Origin: an uncultured Clostridia bacterium
GTDB taxonomy: Bacteria; Bacillota; Clostridia; Oscillospirales; CAG-272
Assembly: GCA_937893945.1 (NCBI GenBank)
Contig: CALCTA010000179.1
Location: 1 to 23,974 of the forward strand
Direction: 5' to 3'
Length of the DNA stretch: 23,974 nt
Both the position numbers and the translations under genes were made by a program. Shown one piece after another: positions 14,652 through 21,518 of this stretch. How positions within the stretch are numbered: position 1 is the first letter of the stretch; every line of letters begins with the position of its first letter. A model generated the notes under the pieces. That model was not told the origin of the DNA. It did not search any database and saw only the letters and a program-made list of their open reading frames with translations.

Positions 14652-15557
14652 TCAGACGGCGTTCCATCTCTCGTAATAGAAAAGATACTGCTGGGCGATA
14701 CCCGCGTACTCGCCAAAGGTAAGGCTTGAGAGCGTTTCGGCTTCGTCGCCGAAGTACTTCTCTGCCACGCGCTTCATCCAGACGTCTATAGGAAAGGCAT
14801 CGTATTTGCCAAATCCGAAAAGCAGAGCGCAGGATGCGACCTTTCTGCCTATTCCCTTGACCTCGCAGAGCCGCTCTATCGCGCGCTCGGTATCCTCGTC
14901 TCTGATAGGATCAAGCAGCAGCTCGCCGCTCTTGACGCGCGACGACGCGTCGTATATGTATTTTGCGCGGAAGCCTGTCTTCATTTCAAAGAGCCCGCTC
15001 TCACCGAGAGCGCAAAGCGCCTCGGCACTTGGGAAAGCGTAAGGCATTCCCTTGCCCGAAAGGTGCTTCTTTGCCTCATCGCAAAGCTCTATCCTCTCTC
15101 CGCATCTCTCCGAGAGTGCCTCGATTATCTTCTTGATGCGAGGTATATTGTTGTTCTGAGATATTATAAAGGATATGACACATTCAAACGGCTCTTGGGA
15201 GAGTATCCTTATCCCCCTGCCGTACTCTATCGCGGCAACAAGCGCGCTGTTCTGTGAATGAGCCAGAACGTCTCGCTCGACCTCACGGTAGTCGCGCTCA
15301 AGGTCAAGATATCTGCGCCAGATAGCTTCAAAGTCCGCAAGGTCGCTGCCGTATATATAAAGAGTGTCGCCGTCCTGCGCGAACGAAACGAATCTTCCGT
15401 ACGCCACACCCGAGAACTCCGACGCGTGCTGACTGTTCTCTACTCTATCAAAGCGGAAGCACTGTCCGCAATCGAATATCTTTTCTATATCAAGCTCGCT
15501 TACCCCGTCTATCCTGACGAATGGGTAGCTGCCTATAAAATTTTCACTTATTTTCAA
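14652..15557 (-). CDS. ogg: OGG1-type 8-oxoguanine DNA glycosylase
   Basis: A 301-aa base-excision repair enzyme of the helix-hairpin-helix GPD superfamily, resembling eukaryotic OGG1 and clostridial Ogg rather than MutM. An N-terminal OGG_N-like beta domain (residues about 8-110, with FDCGQCFRF) precedes the helical domain, which has FIISQNNNIPRI at 130-141, the hairpin EVKGIGRKVASC at 232-243 with catalytic lysine K239, and D258 in AFPIDVWMKR. It removes 8-oxoguanine opposite C and cuts the strand. The start is a TTG at 15557: an unusually long Shine-Dalgarno, GGAGGTGATC (15571-15562), fully complementary to the 16S rRNA tail, lies 9 bases upstream of it counted from GGAGG, and no ATG is near. 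A TTGAAA-17-TAAAAT promoter precedes it. It is monocistronic and ends at a strong terminator. Confidence 0.92.
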   Translation of the reverse strand: MKISENFIGSYPFVRIDGVSELDIEKIFDCGQCFRFDRVENSQHASEFSGVAYGRFVSFAQDGDTLYIYGSDLADFEAIWRRYLDLERDYREVERDVLAHSQNSALVAAIEYGRGIRILSQEPFECVISFIISQNNNIPRIKKIIEALSERCGERIELCDEAKKHLSGKGMPYAFPSAEALCALGESGLFEMKTGFRAKYIYDASSRVKSGELLLDPIRDEDTERAIERLCEVKGIGRKVASCALLFGFGKYDAFPIDVWMKRVAEKYFGDEAETLSSLTFGEYAGIAQQYLFYYERWNAV

Positions 15558-15592
15558 AGAAGATCACCTCCAAGCAAAGCCTTAGCACTTAT

Positions 15593-15621
15593 ATTTTATC
15601 ACAAGCCGAGTGATTTTTCAA
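15593..15621 (-). promoter_or_regulatory. probable ogg promoter
   Basis: On the minus strand TTGAAA (15621-15616) and TAAAAT (15598-15593) are separated by 17 bases, about 22 bases upstream of the long Shine-Dalgarno of the DNA glycosylase gene. The plus-strand gene starting at 15643 shares this 85-base divergent gap, but no clear promoter for it is visible. Confidence 0.6.
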
Positions 15622-15642
15622 GTACCAATAAGGAGATAACCT

Positions 15643-16371
15643 ATGGATAATATCTATACTATTCCCGTCAACGAGGCGTTTGAAGCTTCCGCCGCAGACA
15701 AGTCCTGCGGCTGTCCGTTCTGCGCGCTTTACAACAAGCTTGAGGACGATCAGCTCGACCTAATTCTCGGAGCTTCGATGATGGAGCCTGACGTAAGGAT
15801 ACAGACTAATAAAGAGGGATTCTGCCGTACGCACTACGATATGATGTTTACGAGAAAGAACCGTCTCGGTATGGCGCTCACGCTTGAGAGCCACCTCGCA
15901 GAGCTTCGCAGTGAGATAAAGGACGGCGCATTTTCAAAGCCCGGAGAGAAGCCTATGAAGCGCATTCTCGCGCTTGAGAACGGTTGTTACGTCTGCCGCA
16001 GGATAGAGTTCAACTTTGCGCATATGATAGAGACCGCCGTTATCCTTTGGGAGACAGACGAGGAATTCCGCCCAAAGCTCAAGGCACAGCCCTACTTCTG
16101 CCTGCCTCATTACCGCAGATTTCTTGAATACGCCTCAAAGCGCCTTGGCAAGAAGCTCTACGCTGAGTTTGAAAAGGAAGTTTCATCAATAGTCAATTCC
16201 TATGCCGAAAAGCTGAACGAGGATATCAGCTGGTTCTGCAAGAAGTTCGACTACCGCTACGATGACGAGCCGTGGTACGACTCCAAGGATGCGGTAGAGC
16301 GCTCGATGAAGTTCTTGCGTTCAGACCTGCACAATCCTCCGCAGAAGAAAAAGAGCGCTCACAATAATTAA
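15643..16371 (+). CDS. DUF6062-family protein with duplicated CxxC/CxxH modules
   Basis: A 242-aa soluble protein of the DUF6062 family, without assigned function. It is visibly built from two similar halves. Each starts with a CxxC pair followed 33-34 residues later by CxxH: C24-C27 (GCPFC) with C61-H64 (FCRTHY), and C115-C118 (GCYVC) with C153-H156 (FCLPHY). Each half then runs into a long charged helix (ALTLESHLAELRSEIK; LYAEFEKEVSSIVNSYAEKL). Two treble-clef-like zinc sites are a reasonable inference. No signal peptide or membrane segment is seen. AAGGAG lies a few bases before the ATG. It heads the plus-strand run DUF6062 - mnmM - VanY-like - glmS, with 30 bases to mnmM, so a link to tRNA modification or RNA binding is possible but unproven. 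Confidence 0.8.
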   Translation: MDNIYTIPVNEAFEASAADKSCGCPFCALYNKLEDDQLDLILGASMMEPDVRIQTNKEGFCRTHYDMMFTRKNRLGMALTLESHLAELRSEIKDGAFSKPGEKPMKRILALENGCYVCRRIEFNFAHMIETAVILWETDEEFRPKLKAQPYFCLPHYRRFLEYASKRLGKKLYAEFEKEVSSIVNSYAEKLNEDISWFCKKFDYRYDDEPWYDSKDAVERSMKFLRSDLHNPPQKKKSAHNN

Positions 16372-16401
16372 GAATAATATTTTCAAAAGGATGAACAATA
16401 T

Positions 16402-16956
16402 ATGATAGACCTGCTTGACCTTCAAAAGCATTTTATACTCACACATCTTCGCGAGGGCGATATTGCCGTTGACTTCACTATGGGCAACGGACACGACACA
16501 GAGTTTCTCTCAAAGACGGTAGGCGAGAGAGGACACGTGTACGCCTTTGACGTACAGGAGCAGGCTCTTGCCTCGACCTCAGAGCATCTCAAGGCGGCAG
16601 GCTGTCCCGACAACTGCACCCTCATACTCGACTCTCATCACAACGTAAAGAAATACGTTGACGTGCCGATAAAGGCAGGAATGTTCAATCTCGGATATCT
16701 TCCGGGAAGCGACAAGAGAGTTACCACGATGAGAGCTACCACGCTCCCCGCGATAGAAGCAGCTATCGAGCTTATGGACAGAGACGCTATCATTCTCGTT
16801 GCGGTATATCCGGGACACGCCGAGGGAGACGCCGAAGGCAAGATGATATGCGAATATCTCTCTGGACTCTCTCGCTATAAGATATGCGCGACCAAGATAA
16901 AGATACTCAATTCCCCCACCTCGCCCTTCTTTATCATCATCGAAAACAAACCCTAA
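16402..16956 (+). CDS. mnmM: tRNA (mnm5s2U34) methyltransferase
   Basis: A 184-aa SAM-dependent methyltransferase of the YtqB/rRNA_methylase family. In Bacillus subtilis this family was identified as MnmM, which methylates nm5s2U34 to mnm5s2U34 in tRNAs for Lys, Glu and Gln, replacing the methyltransferase domain of MnmC. The SAM site DFTMGNGHDT is at residues 24-33, the acidic loop YAFDVQEQAL at 47-56, and the family signature NLGYLPGSDK at 96-105, followed by TTMRATTLPAIEAA. The C-terminus SPTSPFFIIIENKP is also typical. The length is as expected. AAAGGATG lies about 10 bases before the ATG. It sits between the DUF6062 gene (30 bases) and the VanY-like gene (21 bases), so it is probably co-transcribed. 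Confidence 0.9.
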   Translation: MIDLLDLQKHFILTHLREGDIAVDFTMGNGHDTEFLSKTVGERGHVYAFDVQEQALASTSEHLKAAGCPDNCTLILDSHHNVKKYVDVPIKAGMFNLGYLPGSDKRVTTMRATTLPAIEAAIELMDRDAIILVAVYPGHAEGDAEGKMICEYLSGLSRYKICATKIKILNSPTSPFFIIIENKP

Positions 16957-16977
16957 AATACTCCCAAAGGAGTTGCT

Positions 16978-18399
16978 ATGAGCAAGAAAAATAAGATTTT
17001 CAACAAGGACCTTGACGGATCCGAGCAGCAATCCGGGAGCGGCAAGGATACCGAGCTGCTCTCTGATGACGAGCTGAAGATACTTTCTGCCGCACACAAG
17101 GATTTTGACAGAAGCACCCTGCCGAACTACGATAATTCGGACGTTGCGAAGGCAAAGCGCTACGCCAAGAAGAACAAGCCTACAGTCATATTCGTCGCGG
17201 CTACCGTATTGCTTCTTATCGCCGTCATCGTTACGCTTTCGGTATTTCTCTATCTGCAAGGCAGAGACGCTCCCTCAACTGAGGATTTTAAGCTTACGCT
17301 CGGAGACGATGACTACACACTTAAATATAAGAGCGCTATGCGAGACGACGTGCTGTATCTTGATATAGTACAGATAGCCCGATACGCTGAGCTGATAATA
17401 AGCGGAAGCGACAGCACCGTAAAGATAACCTGCGACGACGGCACCTACGTGCGATTTGAGCAAGGAGAGGACACAGCTCTTGTCAACGGCGAGCGAGCGA
17501 AGCTCGGCGGCGTGGCAGAGATAGTGCGGCTTGACGCTGACAGCGAGGGAAAGATGCAATGCTTCGTTCCCTACACCTTTATCGAAAAGCTCTTTTCCCT
17601 TGAGGTGATAAACGGCACACGAAGCGTTTACGTCAGCTATTCAAACAAGACTAACGAAATATTAATACACCGCATCACCTATAAAGAGAGCGGAGAGGCA
17701 CTGCCGATAAGCTTCAGCGCAGACTGCTTTGACCTCGTGGCCGACTCACTTCTCAAGAACGATGCGGACGGTGCGACTTATACAGGAACAAAGGACAATT
17801 CTTTATCAATGACATTACTTGTAAATAAAAACAACCCCTTGGGCGAATTCTTCACACCCGAGGGGTTGATTTCTCTTAATGACATCGGTTGTCCCGTGGC
17901 TGCGGGACGCGAATTTTTACTTGAAGAAAGAGCCGCACGCGCGCTCGCTCAGATGCTTTCGGCTCTCGGCGAGGCTCTCGGCAAAAACGCACCCGCGATA
18001 GTTACGAGCGCATATCGCTCCTATAGCTACCAAAAGGCACTTTACGACAAATACGTTCAGAACAGGATAGCGCGAGGAATGTCGCCTAAGGAAGCCGAGG
18101 CGGATGCCTCGCGCACGTCTGCAAAGGCAGGCGAGAGCGAGCATCAGAGCGGACTCTGCGTTGATCTGCTTGAGCGAGGCGAGAGGTATCTGAGCGTATC
18201 CTTTGAGGAGAGCGACTGCTTTGCATGGCTCTCTGAGAACGCGCACAAATACGGCTATATTCTCCGCTACCCCAAGGGCAAGGAAAATATAACGAAATAC
18301 GACTACGAGCCTTGGCACTACCGCTTCGTAGGCGTTGACGCCGCAAGAGTGATATACGAGGATAAGATATGCCTTGAGGAATATTTAGCCGCCTATTGA
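16978..18399 (+). CDS. membrane-anchored VanY/LdcB-type D-Ala-D-Ala carboxypeptidase
   Basis: A 473-aa M15B zinc peptidase that would trim peptidoglycan stem peptides (DD- or LD-carboxypeptidase). A charged cytosolic segment (1-67) precedes one transmembrane helix at about 69-93 with no cleavage site, so the rest is extracellular. Residues about 103-222 form a beta-rich stalk resembling a copper-amine-oxidase N-terminal-like domain (DDVLYLDIVQIARY..., FVPYTFIEKLFSLEV). The catalytic domain (about 285-460) has SAYRSYSYQKALY at 344-356 and the zinc/catalytic residues H389 and D396 (SEHQSGLCVDL), E444 and H447 (EPWHYRFVG). All key residues are present. AAAGGAG precedes the ATG. A stretch within 17801-17940 uses TTA/TTG leucine codons rare elsewhere in the gene and contains a terminator-like hairpin. 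glmS follows after 71 bases. Confidence 0.9.
   Translation: MSKKNKIFNKDLDGSEQQSGSGKDTELLSDDELKILSAAHKDFDRSTLPNYDNSDVAKAKRYAKKNKPTVIFVAATVLLLIAVIVTLSVFLYLQGRDAPSTEDFKLTLGDDDYTLKYKSAMRDDVLYLDIVQIARYAELIISGSDSTVKITCDDGTYVRFEQGEDTALVNGERAKLGGVAEIVRLDADSEGKMQCFVPYTFIEKLFSLEVINGTRSVYVSYSNKTNEILIHRITYKESGEALPISFSADCFDLVADSLLKNDADGATYTGTKDNSLSMTLLVNKNNPLGEFFTPEGLISLNDIGCPVAAGREFLLEERAARALAQMLSALGEALGKNAPAIVTSAYRSYSYQKALYDKYVQNRIARGMSPKEAEADASRTSAKAGESEHQSGLCVDLLERGERYLSVSFEESDCFAWLSENAHKYGYILRYPKGKENITKYDYEPWHYRFVGVDAARVIYEDKICLEEYLAAY
17832..17868. other. terminator-like hairpin inside the VanY-like gene
   Basis: CAACCCCTTGGG (17832-17843) and CCCGAGGGGTTG (17857-17868) form a 12-bp stem with one G-U wobble in plus-strand RNA and a 13-base loop. 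On the minus strand the stem has one mismatch and is followed by TTTTTATTT, the layout of an intrinsic terminator for an antisense transcript. On the plus strand it is followed by the weaker ATTTCTCTT. Confidence 0.45.
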
Positions 18400-18470
18400 G
18401 GAATAATAATATCTGTCTTGAATTATATATTTAATGCTTGATGTATAATATTTTTTAAGGAGATATGATT

Positions 18471-20297
18471 ATGTGCGGGATCGTGGGTTATACGGGCGAC
18501 AGGAGTTGCTTGCCTGTCTTACTTGAGGGCTTGGGAATGCTTGAATATAGAGGCTATGACTCTGCGGGCATCTCTCTTGCCTACGAGAGAGAGATGAGGA
18601 CGGTAAAATCCAAAGGAAAGCTTAGCGAGCTTGAAAAGAAGCTTGCACAGAACAAGATGCGCGAGAGCTTCTGCGGCATCGGACACACGCGTTGGGCTAC
18701 TCACGGCGCTCCCTCGGATATCAATTCTCACCCCCACGAGACCGAGTATCTATCACTCGTGCATAACGGAATAATTGAAAACCACAAGAATATCGAGGCT
18801 TTTCTTCTCCGCGAGGGGTATTCATTCGTATCAGACACAGACACCGAACGCGCCGCAAAGCTTATAGACTATTTCTACAAGCAGACGAGAGAGCCTGTCT
18901 CGGCACTTCTTGAAGCCAAAAAGACGCTTCTCGGCTCTTACGCTCTTGGGGTGATATTCAAGGATATACCAAGCAAGATATACGCTCTGCGCAAGGATAA
19001 TCCGCTTATAGTGGGATATGACGGCTCGTCGTCCTATCTCGCCTCGGATATCCCCGCGATACTTCCCTACACCAAGCGCTGCTGCCGACTCTCCGAGGGA
19101 AGAGTTGCCGAGCTTTCACCTGAAGGTATAAGCTTCTACGACAAGCCATTCTCTCTTGTAAGTGAGAGCTTTGAGGAAGTCGAATGGAACTGCGAGCAGG
19201 CACAGAAGGGCGGCTTCCCTCACTTTATGCTCAAGGAGATAAGCGAAGAGCCAAGTGCCCTGCGCTCTACTGTAGAGCGGCGGCTTGACGGTATGCTTCC
19301 CACTCTTTTTGATAGAGATGACGATATTTTTGAAAGTGTTGAGCATATAAGCATCGTCGCCTGCGGCACAGCCATGCACGCGGGACTTGTCGGGCGGAAT
19401 ATGATCGAAAAATACGCGCGTATTCCCGTGAGCGTTGAGATAGCGAGTGAATTTCGCTACCGAGACCTTATTTTGCAGAAAGGAACGCTCGCGCTCTTTC
19501 TATCGCAATCAGGCGAGACGGCAGACACGATAGCAGCACTGCGAAAAGCAAAAGAGCTGGGATACCCAACTCTTGCGATAGTAAACGTATTCGGCTCTAC
19601 GCTCGCCCGTGAGGCAGACAGAGTGCTTTACACAGACGCAGGACCTGAAATATCTGTAGCCAGCACCAAGGCATACAGCGTTCAATGCGCTATGCTCTCT
19701 CTGCTTGCGCTAAAGCTCGCGCTGATCAAAAAGCAGATGGATGCCGACAGGGCGAGAATGATCTGCAAGGAGCTTCTCTGCGAGCTTCCACTCGCCGTTG
19801 AAAGTGTCATTTCTCGAGGCGAGGAGATACGCCATCTTAGCAGAAGCATCACATCCGCTGAGCATCTTTTCTTTATAGGAAGAGGCATAGACTACTCGCT
19901 CGCACTTGAGGCTTCCCTCAAGCTCAAGGAGATAAGCTATATTCACAGCGAGGCATATCCGTCAGGCGAGCTGAAGCACGGCACTATCTCGCTTATCAGC
20001 GACGGAACTCCCGTGATAGCCATAATAACCGACCGCTCTCTTGCCGAAAAAAGCCTTTTCGGTGTCCACGAGGTCATCTCGCGAGGCGCGAGAGTAATTC
20101 TTATCTGCTCCGAGGAGATAGCGCGCGAGGGGGCTCTTCCGGATTGCGAACGATTTATTCTTCCAAAGGCGTCCACCACGGTTATTCCCTTCGCCCTCGC
20201 CACCGCCGTTCAGCTTTTAGCCTACCACACCTCAGCAGAAAAGGGGCTTGACGTTGACAAGCCCCGTAATTTAGCAAAATCAGTAACAGTTGAATAA
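18471..20297 (+). CDS. glmS: glutamine-fructose-6-phosphate aminotransferase (isomerising)
   Basis: A 608-aa cytosolic enzyme making glucosamine 6-phosphate from fructose 6-phosphate and glutamine, the first committed step to UDP-GlcNAc for peptidoglycan. The N-terminal class II glutaminase domain starts with the nucleophile C2 in MCGIVGY and has YRGYDSAG at 26-33, GHTRWATHG at 71-79 and HNGIIENH at 98-105. Two SIS domains follow (about 285-425 and 455-595), with SQSGETADT at 345-353, EISYIHSEAYPSGELKHGT and the conserved C-terminus NLAKSVTVE. An in-frame ATG at 18465 is rejected: AAGGAG (18457-18462) is 8 bases from the ATG at 18471 but only 2 from 18465, and C2 must become the N-terminus. 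The 71-base upstream gap is too short for a glmS ribozyme; a TATAAT lies at 18444-18449. It ends 2 bases from the convergent rodA stop. Confidence 0.97.
   Translation: MCGIVGYTGDRSCLPVLLEGLGMLEYRGYDSAGISLAYEREMRTVKSKGKLSELEKKLAQNKMRESFCGIGHTRWATHGAPSDINSHPHETEYLSLVHNGIIENHKNIEAFLLREGYSFVSDTDTERAAKLIDYFYKQTREPVSALLEAKKTLLGSYALGVIFKDIPSKIYALRKDNPLIVGYDGSSSYLASDIPAILPYTKRCCRLSEGRVAELSPEGISFYDKPFSLVSESFEEVEWNCEQAQKGGFPHFMLKEISEEPSALRSTVERRLDGMLPTLFDRDDDIFESVEHISIVACGTAMHAGLVGRNMIEKYARIPVSVEIASEFRYRDLILQKGTLALFLSQSGETADTIAALRKAKELGYPTLAIVNVFGSTLAREADRVLYTDAGPEISVASTKAYSVQCAMLSLLALKLALIKKQMDADRARMICKELLCELPLAVESVISRGEEIRHLSRSITSAEHLFFIGRGIDYSLALEASLKLKEISYIHSEAYPSGELKHGTISLISDGTPVIAIITDRSLAEKSLFGVHEVISRGARVILICSEEIAREGALPDCERFILPKASTTVIPFALATAVQLLAYHTSAEKGLDVDKPRNLAKSVTVE
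20243..20265 (-). terminator. rodA terminator embedded in the 3' end of glmS
   Basis: An 8-bp stem (GGGGCTTG 20243-20250 / CAAGCCCC 20258-20265) with a 7-base loop lies within the last codons of glmS. On the minus strand it is followed by TTTTCTG and lies 35-57 bases beyond the rodA stop codon, as expected for an intrinsic terminator of rodA. Confidence 0.6.
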
Positions 20298-20299
20298 TA

Positions 20300-21433
20300 T
20301 CAGCGCTCTCGCCTGAAAAAGAAGCGCTTTTCGTGGGCATAAACGCTGTGCGCAAGTCCCATAAGGCAATATAGCGCCAGCATCGACGAGCCGCCCGCAC
20401 TCATAAACGGCAGTGTTATTCCCACAACGGGAACAAGAGCGAGACACATCCACAGATTTTCAAGCGTTTGCAGTATGATCACAGCAGCGATACCGCTACA
20501 GATAAGCTTTCCAACCACGTCGCGTGAACGATAGGCTATCCAGATAAGGCGGATAGCAAGCATGACAAGGCAGATAACGACTACCATTCCGCCGACAAAT
20601 CCAAACATCTCGCATACGGTCGAGAAGATAAAATCGGTGTGTGAGGCAGGCAGATTTTCGTATATGCCGCCCTCGCCAAAGCCTCTGCCGAGCATTCCGC
20701 CGCTCGCGATAGCGTCGCGGCTCATAAGTGCCTGCTTTCCTACGCCGTTGGGATCAAGCTCAGGCTGAAATCCAAATATAACTCTGCTTCTCTGGTCTTC
20801 GCGCAAAAGCTCCCAAAGGAACGGAAAGGCTATCACCACAGCACCTGCCGCGCCGAGAAAATACCAACCCGAAAGTCCCGCGCAAAAGAGCATAAAGGCG
20901 ATTATTCCGAAATAAACAAGCGCAACTCCGAGGTCGCCCGAGAGCAGTATAAGTCCGACTATCACGCCTGCGTGAAGCGCAAGACCAAGCAGGCTCTTGG
21001 GGTGATTGATCTTGTCCTTTACAAGCTCTAAGTGCTTAGCAAAGGTACACATAAAGGCTATCTTTACGAACTCCGAGGGCTGAATTGCGATATTTACAAT
21101 AGGAACGTTTATCCAGCTTCGGTTAGCCGTTTCCATATTTGCTCCCGTGCTTCCGAAAAGCAGAGTGATAGCAAGCAGAAAGGCTGAGGCGAGGAACATA
21201 ACTATAGCGAAGCGGTCAACGAAAAATCTGTAGTCGATATTCGCGAGAATAAACAGTGCTACAGAGCCGACGACAGTCATCGCTATCTGCATTATAAGCT
21301 TACTGCGACCAAAATTATCTACCGCGCCGAAGATGGTGAGTATTGAGATAAGAGAGAGTACCGTCGTGCATATAAACAGTATCGGATCTACGTGCTTAAG
21401 TCTGTCTATAAACGACATTCCGAATATTTTCAT
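20300..21433 (-). CDS. rodA: RodA/FtsW/SpoVE-family peptidoglycan glycosyltransferase
   Basis: A 377-aa integral membrane SEDS protein that polymerises lipid II into glycan strands together with a class B PBP. About ten hydrophobic helices are seen. Family motifs are NRSWINVPIVNIAIQPSEFVKIAFM at 104-128 (written in full for recognition of the R-W-I and QPSE core), LSGDLGVAL at 164-172, MLGRGFGEG at 247-255, the catalytic aspartate D267 in HTDFIFS, and LPFMSAGGSSM near the end, where SYGGSS is usual. The lack of a division-specific tail and the short N-terminus favour RodA over FtsW, but SpoVE is not excluded. An in-frame ATG at 21451 has no ribosome binding site; the ATG at 21433 is preceded by AGAGGGGG and gives a normal N-terminus. 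It follows proS on the same strand and converges with glmS. Confidence 0.88.
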   Translation of the reverse strand: MKIFGMSFIDRLKHVDPILFICTTVLSLISILTIFGAVDNFGRSKLIMQIAMTVVGSVALFILANIDYRFFVDRFAIVMFLASAFLLAITLLFGSTGANMETANRSWINVPIVNIAIQPSEFVKIAFMCTFAKHLELVKDKINHPKSLLGLALHAGVIVGLILLSGDLGVALVYFGIIAFMLFCAGLSGWYFLGAAGAVVIAFPFLWELLREDQRSRVIFGFQPELDPNGVGKQALMSRDAIASGGMLGRGFGEGGIYENLPASHTDFIFSTVCEMFGFVGGMVVVICLVMLAIRLIWIAYRSRDVVGKLICSGIAAVIILQTLENLWMCLALVPVVGITLPFMSAGGSSMLALYCLMGLAHSVYAHEKRFFFRRER

Positions 21434-21467
21434 ATCCTCTCCCCCTCTCATAAATAATTAATCAAAC

Positions 21468-21500
21468 GGGCTGTTGCATTTAGTTTAAATGTAACAGCCC
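21468..21500 (-). terminator. hairpin between proS and rodA
   Basis: An imperfect stem (GGGCTGTT-CATTTA 21468-21482 / TAAATG-AACAGCCC 21486-21500, one internal mismatch) lies in the gap after proS. On the minus strand it is followed by GTTTGATTAATTATTT, a moderate T-rich tract. It probably ends, or partly attenuates, transcription from proS into rodA. Confidence 0.6.
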
Positions 21501-21518
21501 CTTTTGTATTATGACTTT

